The notes under the pieces are model-generated. The model was given only the letters and a program-made list of their open reading frames with translations, did not search any database and was not told the origin of the DNA. A program made the translations under genes and the position numbers. A DNA stretch of 64,000 bases from CBDCVN01 sp965223045 (GTDB taxonomy: Bacteria; Deinococcota; Deinococci; Deinococcales; Trueperaceae), in the NCBI GenBank assembly GCA_965223045.1, contig CBDCVN010000013.1, positions 1,674,001 to 1,738,000 on the forward strand, in the 5' to 3' direction. The first letter of the stretch is position 1; every line of letters begins with the position of its first letter. Positions 44,670-54,654 of this stretch are shown in pieces.

Positions 44670-44737
44670 GTTCGAGGCAGAGACTTATGAGAATGTGTAA
44701 TCTGAGTTTTATTGTGTGGACACACTTTGTCTCGAGC
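44670..44737. repeat. CTCGAG-armed inverted-repeat element, copy 2
   Basis: Left arm GTTCGAGGCAGAG and right arm CTTTGTCTCGAGC match imperfectly (9-10 of 13). The right arm and following TATCTACTAAA match copy 1 closely. A GTGTG-GA-CACAC hairpin (44714-44725) lies in the loop. Located 93 bp upstream of the MbnP gene start. Confidence 0.55.
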
Positions 44738-44757
44738 TATCTACTAAATTTCTACTA

Positions 44758-44784
44758 CCCAGCTATGCGCTAAAACTAGCTGGG
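44758..44784. repeat. Hairpin downstream of the unknown secreted gene
   Basis: Arms CCCAGCTA (44758-44765) and TAGCTGGG (44777-44784), 11-nt loop, between the unknown 125-residue gene and the MbnP gene; no T-run follows. Confidence 0.45.
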
Positions 44785-44884
44785 CAAATTTAATAGCTGT
44801 GTGATGTGGTGGAGATCTTATATATTTTTGACCTTTTAGATTCAGTGACATTAAAATTTACTTTCTTACAAATATTTGCAGCCT

Positions 44885-45262
44885 TTAATAGGAGCTCCCA
44901 AAACTAAAATCTTCTATACTTTCTACATCTATTATTTGTTGGTCTAAAGGGAAAGTTGTAGCAGTAGCTCCCAAAATAGATTTTACTAATGTTTCAACAC
45001 CTTGAGTGATGATTTCAGCAGTGTTGTCTACCTGAACAACACACCATTTCATCTCTTCTTTTTTAGAGCCTTGATAAGCAAATATGGCATCTTGTGGAAA
45101 TCCATTGTAAACAAGTTCATGCCTTAGGTTTTCTGGAACACAAATTAACCATCCTGTTTTTTCTGCCTCACTTTCTAAAGTTGCATCTATCTGCTGAGCA
45201 AATGTGCTTACAAACAAACAACAAATAAATAGCTGAATCAAATACTTGTTAATGTTTTGCAT
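44885..45262 (-). CDS. Unknown small exported protein
   Basis: 125 residues with a clear signal peptide (cleavage likely after STFAQ, about residue 22). Two cysteines in the mature part (LICVPEN and KWCVVQ) could form a disulfide. No family recognised. It starts 15 bp after the stop of the PepSY gene upstream and has a GGGAG ribosome site, so it probably belongs to that transcript in the metal cluster. Confidence 0.65.
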   Translation of the reverse strand: MQNINKYLIQLFICCLFVSTFAQQIDATLESEAEKTGWLICVPENLRHELVYNGFPQDAIFAYQGSKKEEMKWCVVQVDNTAEIITQGVETLVKSILGATATTFPLDQQIIDVESIEDFSFGSSY

Positions 45263-45277
45263 AGCAAAAGTTCTCCC

Positions 45278-46687
45278 TTAATTAAAAATGTGCTTGAGTG
45301 CAGGAATACGTGATAGCACTAGCAAATCAAGAGCAAGTACAGCTAAGAGGGTAATGCCTGCAAGTGGGAATGCCAATGAAACAAACAGCATGATGAACAC
45401 AGCCCCTTTCCAAAGTGGCATGTCTTTAGGCATAGGTGGAGCAACCAAGCGAAATACTCCTTGTGGACGACGTAACCACCACATAACTATGCCAGCAGCT
45501 GATATAAATATTAGAGCTAAGCAGTAAAAAGTATTTAGAGCAATGTTCCAACCACCCATTTCACCCATGTGTAAAGCAATACCTGCTGCCATGGCCTTTG
45601 CTCCCAATGAGTACTCTTGCCATCCCACATCTGCTAATTTGTTACCAGTGTACTGGTCTATATGAACTGTACGATCTTTGCGTGCATCAGTAACATCACT
45701 ACTCATAGTATCAGCAGAAACAGTATAAACACCCTCTGCACTGGTGGGTAAACCTACTCGAAAAGTTGTAAAACCATTATCTATAGCATAAGCCATTACA
45801 GTATCTACATTCACAGGCAACCCTTCAGGAATACCTTCCACACCAGCCATTGAACCAGAAGCAGGTAAAGGAGTTTGTTCTAGCCCCCAAGGTACTTCTT
45901 CCAATGCACCAGTATTTAACGAAGCGTGAGTTTGATCAGATAGTGGTACATTATCCCACTTTTCGGCAGGGAAGGTGCTCCAAGCTTGAGTCATTTGACC
46001 ACCCCAGAATCCTGTCCAAGCAAGTCCTGAAATCATAAAGAAGACCATGCCTAGAGATAAATAGAAACCTAGGCTCGAGTGCAAGTCTCGCCATAAAATA
46101 CGTTTGCCTGATCTAAACCTGGGCCAAAGTGTCCCATACATACCTTGTTTATTGCGAGGCCACCATAAGTAAAGCCCTGTAATAATAAGTAGTATTGCTA
46201 AACCAGCAGCTATTTCTATTAAGCGATCACCCATATCACCTAGCAAAAAGGTTCCATGAATGTCGTTAGCAATATAGTTTGATGATTTTGTAGGGTCTGC
46301 ACTTCCAACTACCTCGCCTGTATAAGGATTAACACCAACTAATAGGTCTTTACCCTCTGAAGTGGTAATAGAAATTTGAGTACTGCGATTAGCCCCCCTT
46401 GGTGGAATCAACTCACTAATTTCGGCTTCGGGATAGGCTTTGCGAACTGCCTCGAGCTGGGCTTCAGCAGTAACAGTTTCCTCTCCCGGCTCAACAAACA
46501 ACACATTTTTAAACTGCCAACCATCAAGCTGGTTATGAAAAACCATAACTAAACCTGTTAGGGAAAGCATGACTATAAAGGGGATAACAAACACACCAGA
46601 GTAAAAGTGCCATCTCCAAGTAGCTAAATAAAACTTATTATTTGTCTTGGGGTCTGCTGGATTTTGTGTTTCTATGAAAGTATTCAT
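45278..46687 (-). CDS. PepSY-associated membrane protein (PiuB/YxxS type)
   Basis: A 469-residue PepSY-TM protein: helices at about 25-50, 160-185, 205-230, 375-400 and two at the C-terminus, with a PepSY domain between the first two (about 60-155, VNPYTGEVVGSADPTKS) and a second one before residue 370. Such proteins are linked to iron or siderophore reduction or uptake in other bacteria; histidines in GDLGD..., LHSSLGFY, and IALHMGEMGGW would hold heme. It is a paralogue of the next gene upstream (47114-48453). Confidence 0.8.
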   Translation of the reverse strand: MNTFIETQNPADPKTNNKFYLATWRWHFYSGVFVIPFIVMLSLTGLVMVFHNQLDGWQFKNVLFVEPGEETVTAEAQLEAVRKAYPEAEISELIPPRGANRSTQISITTSEGKDLLVGVNPYTGEVVGSADPTKSSNYIANDIHGTFLLGDMGDRLIEIAAGLAILLIITGLYLWWPRNKQGMYGTLWPRFRSGKRILWRDLHSSLGFYLSLGMVFFMISGLAWTGFWGGQMTQAWSTFPAEKWDNVPLSDQTHASLNTGALEEVPWGLEQTPLPASGSMAGVEGIPEGLPVNVDTVMAYAIDNGFTTFRVGLPTSAEGVYTVSADTMSSDVTDARKDRTVHIDQYTGNKLADVGWQEYSLGAKAMAAGIALHMGEMGGWNIALNTFYCLALIFISAAGIVMWWLRRPQGVFRLVAPPMPKDMPLWKGAVFIMLFVSLAFPLAGITLLAVLALDLLVLSRIPALKHIFN

Positions 46688-46737
46688 GATTTTTCTCTCC
46701 TTTGATAAAAATTTGATTTCTCAACTTGCTCAACCTG

Positions 46738-46783
46738 TTCCCAAGCTTTGCTTGGGAATATATACATTGGATGCTCTGCATCC
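46738..46783. repeat. Palindromic repeat pair (REP-like)
   Basis: Two adjacent perfect hairpins: TTCCCAAGC-TTT-GCTTGGGAA (46738-46758) and GGATGC-TCT-GCATCC (46769-46783). Repeats of this two-hairpin form with a TTCCCA...TGGGAA arm are widespread in many bacteria. It lies in the leader of the PepSY gene at 46687. Confidence 0.6.
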
Positions 46784-46935
46784 TTGACATATAGAAGATA
46801 TAGTGTTCTGCTGTGCTGTCCTAGAAAGAAATTTAGAAACGAATTCTTAATTAAATTAAAAAAGTATTTGATCAACTTGGGTAAACCTCAAATCTAATCC
46901 TTAAGAGTCCTGCTGAGATTTTATGGGCATCAATT

Positions 46936-46963
46936 GTAAGGGTTCAGAATTTTGAACCCTTAC
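46936..46963. repeat. Perfect inverted repeat
   Basis: 11-bp arms GTAAGGGTTCA / TGAACCCTTAC around GAATTT. No T-run follows; probably a dispersed palindrome rather than a terminator. Confidence 0.55.
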
Positions 46964-47113
46964 AACACGTGCTCCATGACAAGTGTTTTATTCATCATTT
47001 TGTGTTGTGTAAATGGCGTAGAGATAATCAGGTGTATCAATGTTGTGCTGCTGGCAAATTCTCTTTGATGGCTTTCAATTACAAATACACTCGAGTAAAG
47101 CAAGAGAATCTTC

Positions 47114-48453
47114 CTAAGCTCCAGCTAAACCAAAGAATTCCCTTGTAGCAGGAATACGTTTTAATACAAGCTGCTCAGCTAGCCATAAAACAATTAAAGA
47201 AGCACCTACTAGAGGAAAGAACACTGCAAGAACAAGGGTGATAATAGTAATGCCTCTAGGAATTGCCACACCTTTAGGCATAGCTGGCGCTCCAAGTTTG
47301 CCAACATTGGCAGGGCGACGTTTCCACCACATAATAAATCCAGATATGGAAAGGAGACCTATACCAATAGCAGTTAAACCTGCAATAATAAAATTAATCC
47401 AGCCGAAAAGCCTCCTTGATGTAAACGTATTCCTACAGTTACAACTTGAGACAGGAATGGTCTATCTTTCCAGTTTAATTCACGAAAAATTTCACCAGTG
47501 ACTGGATTTATATGGATACTTTTTTGAGCGCTTGGCTTATTGGGCAAAGAACTATTTACCCCATAGCTATGTCCCGGTTTTTTAGGCATACTTATGCTAT
47601 ATGAAGCTGGTAAATCTAACCCTTTAGCAATGGCATTAACCTCTGCTAATGAAATACCAGCTTGGCCTGCAGCTAAAGTAGCTCCTGTATCTAAGGTAGC
47701 ACCACGAAGTGCTGGAGGAGTACCTTGTTCTGTGGACTTACGTATTTGTGAAAAAGCACCACCCCATACACTAGACCATTGTAGGCCTGTAAAGAGTAGA
47801 ATTACTGCAAAGACAGTAGTGTAAACACCTATAACAGAATGAAAGTCTTTCCAGAAAGTACGACCACCTTTACGCACTCTTATCAAAAAAGTACCCCACA
47901 TTGTAAATTTAGGACGTGGCCACCACAAAAACAAACCTGAAATGAGAAGTATCATCATCCAAGAAACAGTTAGCTCAACGATAGTAGTTCCAAAACGCTC
48001 GAGCAAAAGCTCACCATGTAATTTGCGAATTCTTCTAAAAATCATCTGGTCACGTACATGACTGCCAAGTACTTCGCCACTGTAAGGATTGACATACACA
48101 TAAGTACGACCATCAGGTGTATTTAACTCGGCTTTGGCACTTTCATTAGGGGCTTGACTTGGGGTGAATGCTCGAGCTGTAGATTCTGGAATAGTGGCCA
48201 AAGCAATAGCAAGTTGCTCATCCTCAGTAAGCATAGTTCCCTGTGGAGTTACGTTATACAAGCTTTTGTAAATTGCAGGTTCTACCTGTGGCTTAAACAA
48301 ATAAATAATTCCTGTAACAACAAGAAAAAGGACTATAGGAATGGTAAGGAAACCAGCGTAAAAGTGCCAGCGCCAAATAGAGTTGTACAATTTACGAGAT
48401 TTAGTGTACTCATTTGAGTTTTCAGTTGTTTCAGTAGTTTGACTTGATTCCAT
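47114..48453 (-). pseudogene. Frameshifted PepSY-associated membrane protein
   Basis: Frame 1 (48453 to about 47412) encodes 346 residues matching the N-terminal and middle parts of the PepSY gene at 45278-46687, ending at a stop at 47374. The remaining C-terminus (LFGWINFII..., then MWWKRRPANVG to 47114) lies in another frame. Joining them requires reading back one base near 47404-47412 (a missing base in GGAGGCTTTTCGG). Except for this one event the sequence is intact, so it could be a recent mutation, phase variation, a programmed shift or a sequencing error. The same PepSY and membrane features as its paralogue. The start at 48453 has an AAGGAGAG site. Confidence 0.72.
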
Positions 48454-48689
48454 TAATTAATCTCTCCTTAAAATTTTTATTTAGGGGTAACTACCCACAA
48501 GTAGAGCTTGATAACAAACCCTAAACTAGTAGGATTTACAAGTTTTAGTAACTCCTAGAAAAGATAATCTATTGCCAAAGCCTATTATGCTAATGACTTT
48601 AGAAAGCTATAGCAGCAATTTAATTTTTATTATGAAATAATAAAGGGGCGTATTTGATTGGGCTATAGTTCAGACTTTATTGTTTAGAG

Positions 48690-50116
48690 CTATGGCTCAT
48701 TTTTTTGGTCTATATCTTCCTCACTTCCATCATCAGAACTGTCATTAACCTCAGAATCTTGTTCAGGTGATGCAGCATCTTTTTCAGGGCTAGCTTTTTC
48801 CACTTCAGTTTCAGATTCCACTTCAATAGCTTTATCAGACTCTGTATCCTCTTCAGATTCCTCCTTAGAACCATCCATAGATTCCATGTCATGACCTTCC
48901 ATGTCCATTTCATCCATAGGCTCAGCAGATTCATCAACCTCATTGTCCATAGACTCCAGGTCATGACCTTCCATGCTCATTGGGTCTTCTTCAGTATCAG
49001 CTATATTCACTAACAAAGTAGCACTTACTGATCTCGTTCTATAGGTATAGTAATTATGATTATTGCTTAGTAATTTAACTCGAATCTCGTTTTCACCTTC
49101 ACGAAAAAGGTTGCCACTAAGATTATACCAAGGGGTATAGGACCTAGCTATCACTGTGCCATTTACAAAGATTTGTGCATAGCCTTTACCGTTAACATGT
49201 AGTGCACCGGGATTAGCAGCTGAAAAGGCAAATCCAGTAGGTTGAATGTGAATATTATATCCACCTAAACTATCTTCATAAGCATCAAGCTCTACTGACA
49301 TTTCTTCATCTGCGTTAATAGTACCGTGTAAACCCACTTCAACAGTAATTGTATCCTCAACTAGCTCACCATTATAAGTATAGGGGTTGTGGTCATTACT
49401 ATTTAAGCTAATTTGATTTCATGCTCACCCTCGGACAAAATATTGCCTAGGTGAAAACTTGTGCCGTAAACTCGGGCTATTTTCTCACCATCAATATAAA
49501 TGTGAGCATGACCTTCACCATCAATATGCTGCTTCCCAGCATTTTCAGGGGTAAAAATAAGTCCATTCACTATTAACTGAATGCTGTAACCACTAAAAAT
49601 ATCTTTGTAAACATTTAGCTTCACATTCATTTCCTGTGAAGCTTCTACAGGAGTATGCTGCATTTCCATGCCATCCATGCTATGCTCCATAGCACCCATA
49701 TCATGGACTTCATCATCAGTTGATTCAGCACCATCTTCAGGTGCAGTAGCTTCTTCAGATTCAGAATTTTTGTCAGGACTTGTTTCTGGAGCATCAGTTG
49801 ATTCAACATCGTCTTCAGCCTCAGTAGTTTCCTCAGATTCAACTTCTACAGTAGTCTCAGAACTTTCTTCTGTTACTTCATTTGTCTCAGAATTTTCTTC
49901 TGGAGCATCAGTTAATTCAGTATCACCAGTCGACCCATCATCACCTTCAGTAGCTTCGTTGGCCTCAGAATTTCCCGAAGTATCCTCCGACATTCCTTTA
50001 TCTTGCATGGTCTCATGCTGCACTTTGCCTTCTGTCTTTACATTATCATTATCTTGAGCAAAGACAAACAAAGAAACTAGAGCCAACAAATATAAAACAA
50101 CTTTAAACAATTTCAT
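48690..50116 (-). pseudogene. Frameshifted secreted protein with two repeated domains and Met/His/acidic linkers
   Basis: Frame 1 (50116 to 49403) has a signal peptide (LLALVSLFVFAQ), a Glu/Thr-rich linker, a Met/His motif MGAMEHSMDGMEMQH, and one beta domain (GYSIQL..., GEGHAHIYIDG...ARVYG). Frame 2 continues from near 49411 (LNSNDHNPYTYNG, then VGLHGT) into a second copy (GYNIHI..., GKGYAQIFVNG...ARSY) and a MEGHDMESMDG tail. The two domains align, including the LNSNDHN / LSNNHNYYTY block, so the shift between frames is a one-base loss near 49410. Met/His motifs of this kind often bind copper (inference). The domain family is not one I recognise. Confidence 0.65.
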
Positions 50117-50371
50117 TAATTAAACCTCACTTACACATCTCAAAAAACCTTACTACAGCTAGTAACTAAGAAACCTTTAGCTACTGCAAGAGTTTCAGTA
50201 AAGCTTTATAACTATACAACCCAACAACTACTCACAGCTTGCAAATTTTCTAGAGAGTAGAGGTAACACTTGAGTGCTAACAAACTAGGTCAAAACCTAC
50301 TACGCTAGCAAGGCTAATTTACCTTAAGCTAACAGTAAAAGAGCTGCTGGAACATATTTTATCTGGGAAAT

Positions 50372-50698
50372 TTAGTGTAAGTAAGGCAGTGGCGGAGCAC
50401 GACTGCGTGTAGCCCGATTAGGCAAGTGTGCTAATAGTACACTTGTATATATAGTGACAAGAATAACCACTATAAGCTTTTCCTCACCACTTGTAATTAT
50501 GTTAGGTAAAGAAGAAGTTAAAACAGCAGAGATGTTGTGAACATGTTGGGGAGTTTCTTCCTCATGGTCATGCGCAAACTCTTGCAAAGAAGCTATAAAA
50601 GGTGTAGAGAACAATGCTAAAGTAAGAATTAAACTAAAAAAGGTATTTAACCCTACTTTAAATGCGAGTTTTAGATATACTTCTGTCATTAGCTTCAA
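50372..50698 (-). CDS. Small membrane protein with His-rich periplasmic segment
   Basis: 108 residues: two hydrophobic segments (15-35 and 75-92) with a central segment HDHEEETPQHVHN (residues 43-55) that could bind metal. It is upstream of the frameshifted secreted gene on the same strand, 256 bp away, and belongs to the same metal theme. No family recognised. Confidence 0.5.
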   Translation of the reverse strand: MKLMTEVYLKLAFKVGLNTFFSLILTLALFSTPFIASLQEFAHDHEEETPQHVHNISAVLTSSLPNIITSGEEKLIVVILVTIYTSVLLAHLPNRATRSRAPPLPYLH

Positions 50699-50929
50699 AT
50701 TAACTTCTATAAATACTCAAACTTCTCACAATAATTTTTAGGCTTTTTCCTTAACTTCACTTATAGGAAGTTGTCAAACTTGCTTGCATTTTGACTAAAA
50801 TGCATTTTATTTTCTTTAAAACTAGGTCTTCTGCCTAATTAAGTTATTGTCAGTCAGGCTAATGAGTAAAAGATGTGAAATCGGTAGATCAATTCTCATT
50901 TATTGTGATTTAATACCCAAGCATAAAGA

Positions 50930-51427
50930 TCAGGCGTCCTTATTTAGCCACTTATACATTATGTACGCATCAACCAAACCTTCTTCTTTGTGATTAAAGG
51001 CTTTAGGCAATGTTCCAATGACATCAAATCCCATGTCTTTCCATAGCTTAAAAGCCTTAACATTTGTGCTCACAACTAGATTGAATTGCATTGCTTTAAA
51101 GCCAAGTTTTATAGCCTCTTTTAATGAGTGGGTGCACATTGCATGACCTATACCTTTACCTCGAGCTTTTCCATCAACAATATAACCAGCGTTGCACACA
51201 TGTGAACCAAGGCCCGGTTGATTGGGCTTAATGTAATAGGTACCTGCTACTTCATTATTATTCATAGCTAAGTACGTGACTGTAGGTAACAACATCCAAG
51301 CCTTATAGGCCTCTTCTTTAGTTGTTTCTGGAGCGTGCGGATAAGTATTTCCTGCTAGAAACACCTCTTTTATAATAGACCAGAGAGCTTCCCAGTCTGT
51401 GTTTGTAGCTTTCCTAATTTCCAGCAT
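50930..51427 (-). CDS. GNAT-family N-acetyltransferase
   Basis: A 165-residue acetyltransferase. The acetyl-CoA-binding motif A is GYIVDGKARGKGIGHAMCTHSL (Q/RxxGxG/A as ARGKGIG), preceded by the beta4 strand VAGTYYIKPN. Ends with FKLWKDMGFDVIGTLPKAF, the usual motif B. The acceptor is not predictable. Monocistronic. Confidence 0.88.
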   Translation of the reverse strand: MLEIRKATNTDWEALWSIIKEVFLAGNTYPHAPETTKEEAYKAWMLLPTVTYLAMNNNEVAGTYYIKPNQPGLGSHVCNAGYIVDGKARGKGIGHAMCTHSLKEAIKLGFKAMQFNLVVSTNVKAFKLWKDMGFDVIGTLPKAFNHKEEGLVDAYIMYKWLNKDA

Positions 51428-51594
51428 ACATTACATAATAAACAACGCTGATTTAGAAACTTAAAAGGTTGGAGGTAGGATACATTTTCTTTGAATTAGG
51501 CTATAATGTGGCTATAATGGATGCACCAACTAAGATTTTTATCTATAATGAGATAGTTAGAGAGCCTTCCTTCTAAGATTTTTACGGAAATAAT

Positions 51595-52239
51595 ATGCCT
51601 ATAGCTTTACAAAATAAACCCAACACACCAACAAAAAAAATCCCTGCCTTGCAAGGTGGAGACAGGCTTAGTCACAATACTTTCATGCAACGCTACAAGG
51701 CAATGCCTAACATAAAAAAAGCTGAGCGTATAGAAGGAGTTGTTTACATGGCTTCACCAGTTAGAGCCCACTCACATGGTGAACCTCACAGTCTGGTTAT
51801 GGGTTGGCTAAGCTATTACAAAGCTTTCACTCCCTATGTAAGCTTATTCGATAACAGCACAGTACACCTAGATATTGACAATGATCCTCAACCAGATGCA
51901 CTTTTGCGCTTCTCAACAAAGGTAGGAGGGCAATCTCGAATTAGCGAGGATGACTACATAGTAGGCGCACCTGAGCTTATAGTGGAAATTGCTGCTAGCA
52001 CAGCCTCTTATGACTTGCATGATAAGCTAAATGTCTACAGGCGTAACGGTGTCAAAGAGTATCTTGTGTGGCAAGTGTACGACAAGGCTTTTGATTGGTT
52101 TGTCCTTGACAAAGGAGAATATCGCAAACTTATGCCAAACAACAAAGGTTTGATACAAAGTACTGTTTTTGTAGGCTTAGAGCTGGATGTGGAAGCTCTC
52201 TTGACGGGTAATCTTGCCCAAGTTATAGAGTTGATATAG
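51595..52239 (+). CDS. Uma2-family (DUF820) putative endonuclease
   Basis: A 214-residue restriction-endonuclease-fold protein. Catalytic residues of the PD-(D/E)xK type are visible: PDALLRF, PELIVEIAAS and the following DLHDKLNVYRRNGVKEYLVW. Uma2 proteins are numerous in cyanobacteria, Deinococcota and Chloroflexota; their role is unknown. It is alone, with tRNA-Asn convergent downstream. Confidence 0.85.
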   Translation: MPIALQNKPNTPTKKIPALQGGDRLSHNTFMQRYKAMPNIKKAERIEGVVYMASPVRAHSHGEPHSLVMGWLSYYKAFTPYVSLFDNSTVHLDIDNDPQPDALLRFSTKVGGQSRISEDDYIVGAPELIVEIAASTASYDLHDKLNVYRRNGVKEYLVWQVYDKAFDWFVLDKGEYRKLMPNNKGLIQSTVFVGLELDVEALLTGNLAQVIELI

Positions 52240-52351
52240 GGATCAAAAGCCAAGAATATAAAAAGTTTTTAGAGGGACTGGAAAGTAAAAAACACCTATA
52301 GCAACATGCCCTCAACAATTTTTTCTCTAGTAGGTTTTAATATTAAAAAAT

Positions 52352-52426
52352 TGGCTCGGCGGGTAGGATTCGAACCTACGACCAATCGGTTAACAGCCGA
52401 CCGCTCTACCACTGAGCTACCACCGA
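52352..52426 (-). tRNA. tRNA-Asn (GTT)
   Basis: On the minus strand: acceptor TCGGTGG / CCGCCGA, D-arm AGCTCAGTGGTAGAGC, anticodon arm CGGCT-GTT-AACCG, T-arm GTAGG-TTCGAAT-CCTAC, discriminator G and encoded CCA. Confidence 0.97.
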
Positions 52427-52488
52427 ATACATGCCCTCATTTTGGGCAATGGCTAGTGTATCAGAAGTTTGTTTAGTTGACAAGACCT

Positions 52489-54417
52489 TTAATCTAATAT
52501 CCCAAAACGCAGCATTACTTCTTCTAAACTCTGCTCTGAACCTACTATAGTAATTTTGTCACCAAGCTCGAGTCGGGTATAGCCATGTGAAATTAGCACC
52601 TTCCCTTGTCTTTTTACTGATAATACCAAGGTATCTAATGGTAAGCGTATATCTCGTAAAAGAACACAATCAAGGTTAGGATCTCTTATCTCTACTTCAA
52701 CGATATCTTGAGAGCCTTCCATGCCTAAAAGTAAAGAAGTGGTTGAGGGTGAACGTACAAACTCCTCGAGTAGCTGGACAGTAGCTGTGCTAGGATCAAC
52801 TACTAAAGCTCCAAGCTCTTGAAAACGCTCTAAATTGGTGCGGTCATTTAGACGTACCACTACAGTCTCTATGCCAAAGTGCTCATAAATAAGCTCACAG
52901 ATTTGATAATTTTTATCATCGGAGAGTAACAAGCAAACTATTGCATCAGCATGGTCTGCACCTAATTCCTTTAGGCTCTCTAAATTTATTTGGCTAATTG
53001 AGTGAATTTCCACATCTTCGGTAGCAAAGCTATCTTCACGAGTTTTTGTATCTGCAATTTTGACTTGCCAATGATGAGCTTGCAATTGCCTTGCTAGGAC
53101 AAAAGCTTGCCTTTCTAATCCAAAAATTATGGTGTCACGAACACCATCAGATTCTTTTGGCTGTGCTTTAGTATGGGCTTCACCAACTAGGGTTATAGCC
53201 CATTTAAAAAGTAAAGGACCAAGTATCTCATTTAAAATAATGACTGAAATAACAATAGTAGCAACAGAAGGGCCCCAATCTGGAAAACTTCCAGCCATTT
53301 CTTTAGCTAGACCTAATCCTACCCCTGCTTGGGTAATAAGAGCCATCCAACGAATTCGATTATGTTGCCAAGGTGTGCCTGCTAGCATACCACCTGTTAA
53401 ACTTCCTAGAAAGATTGCTATAAGACGAACAGAAAAAAGGGCTAGTGCAATAGACCAAGTTTTTATTAAAATGTCAAGTTCTAAAGAAGCTCCTACTAAG
53501 GTAAAAAAAGCTACATAGATCGGCAAACTACTTTTAAGTAATAAACTTGAAAACTCATTGCGATGACTACTAAAATTTGTTAATAAAAAACCTGCAAGCA
53601 TGCATATTAGTAAAGGTTCTATATTAAGGTCAATATGTAAGAGGTTATTGGCAAAGTGTGATATTTGCGAGGTGGACCAAAAGCTGAGATAACCTATGGT
53701 AAGAACTGCTACTATCTTGACTTTAGCTGATGATAGACTTACCATTACCAGCACTAAGATTTGTTTTATTAAATAACCCAATAAAAAAGAAATTAGTAAC
53801 TCGAGTCCAATTTCTAAAATAAGGATTAGATCAAAACCATGCCCTGTTAAAAGGGTATTAGCTACTGAAACATTGAGGGCAAATAAGGTAATGACAACTA
53901 CATCTGTAATTACTGTTATACCTAAAACAGTTTGAGTAAAAGGGCCTTTGGCACGAAGTTCATTTATTAGGGCAATAGCAACTGAAGGTGAGCGTGCTAC
54001 TAGGATTGTTCCCACTAAAATAGCAATTGCTAAGTGGCTGCTGGCAGACATATCTTGCATAAAGGGAATATATTTAGCTAGTGACATAACAGCTAAAGCT
54101 CCCAAGCTCAAAGTAAAAGTGATTAAACCCAAAGTCACCAAAATAATGCTTTTATAAAGCTGCTTCAACTCTTTTAGGAAAAGTTCACTTCCTGCTGTAA
54201 AAGCAATAAAAGCAAGAGCAACTTCATCAACAAAATGAAGGTATTGGAGTGTTTCAGAGTGAATAAGGTTAATTAGAAAAGGTCCTGCCACTATGCCAGT
54301 AAACAGAAATCCGCTTATAAGTGGTAATTTGAAATGCTTAAAGATTTGCCCTATTTGTTTTGCAGCTAAAGCTATAACAGCAAAGCTAAGTAATCCAGTT
54401 ATGAGGGTAGTGTTCAT
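52489..54417 (-). CDS. CPA2-type monovalent cation/proton antiporter with TrkA domains
   Basis: A 642-residue protein: 12 membrane helices (residues 1-395) with the family blocks GFLFTGIVAGPFL and AFTAGSELFLKEL, then a TrkA-N Rossmann domain (about 410-530, IIFGLERQAFVLARQL, where the GxGxxG loop is degenerate) and a TrkA-C domain (about 560-642). It would exchange K+ or Na+ for H+ across the cytoplasmic membrane with nucleotide gating. The gene is alone. Confidence 0.9.
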   Translation of the reverse strand: MNTTLITGLLSFAVIALAAKQIGQIFKHFKLPLISGFLFTGIVAGPFLINLIHSETLQYLHFVDEVALAFIAFTAGSELFLKELKQLYKSIILVTLGLITFTLSLGALAVMSLAKYIPFMQDMSASSHLAIAILVGTILVARSPSVAIALINELRAKGPFTQTVLGITVITDVVVITLFALNVSVANTLLTGHGFDLILILEIGLELLISFLLGYLIKQILVLVMVSLSSAKVKIVAVLTIGYLSFWSTSQISHFANNLLHIDLNIEPLLICMLAGFLLTNFSSHRNEFSSLLLKSSLPIYVAFFTLVGASLELDILIKTWSIALALFSVRLIAIFLGSLTGGMLAGTPWQHNRIRWMALITQAGVGLGLAKEMAGSFPDWGPSVATIVISVIILNEILGPLLFKWAITLVGEAHTKAQPKESDGVRDTIIFGLERQAFVLARQLQAHHWQVKIADTKTREDSFATEDVEIHSISQINLESLKELGADHADAIVCLLLSDDKNYQICELIYEHFGIETVVVRLNDRTNLERFQELGALVVDPSTATVQLLEEFVRSPSTTSLLLGMEGSQDIVEVEIRDPNLDCVLLRDIRLPLDTLVLSVKRQGKVLISHGYTRLELGDKITIVGSEQSLEEVMLRFGILD

Positions 54418-54654
54418 TTAGAAAGGCTTCTTACTATTTGGTCCTATACCTGTTCTAGGTCCCCAAAAAATAACGTGTAAAAAACTGATAGTTGATAAAC
54501 CTCATTCTCATTTAATTTGGGTTCGTTTTACTTTACCACATAAGGTACAAAAAGGTATAAAGATGAGTAACCTCATTCTCTTATAAGCCTAGAATGATAC
54601 TAAGTACCTTCTTGGACTGGCTTTAGAAATAACTTTCTAACTTCATTGTAATAC

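Noticed and set aside
46684..46875. 63-codon open frame upstream of the PepSY gene
   Set aside because: It spans the two REP-like hairpins, which explains the odd amino-acid content.
49668..50057. Ser-rich open frame on the plus strand
   Set aside because: Shadow of the Glu/Thr-rich linker of the secreted gene.
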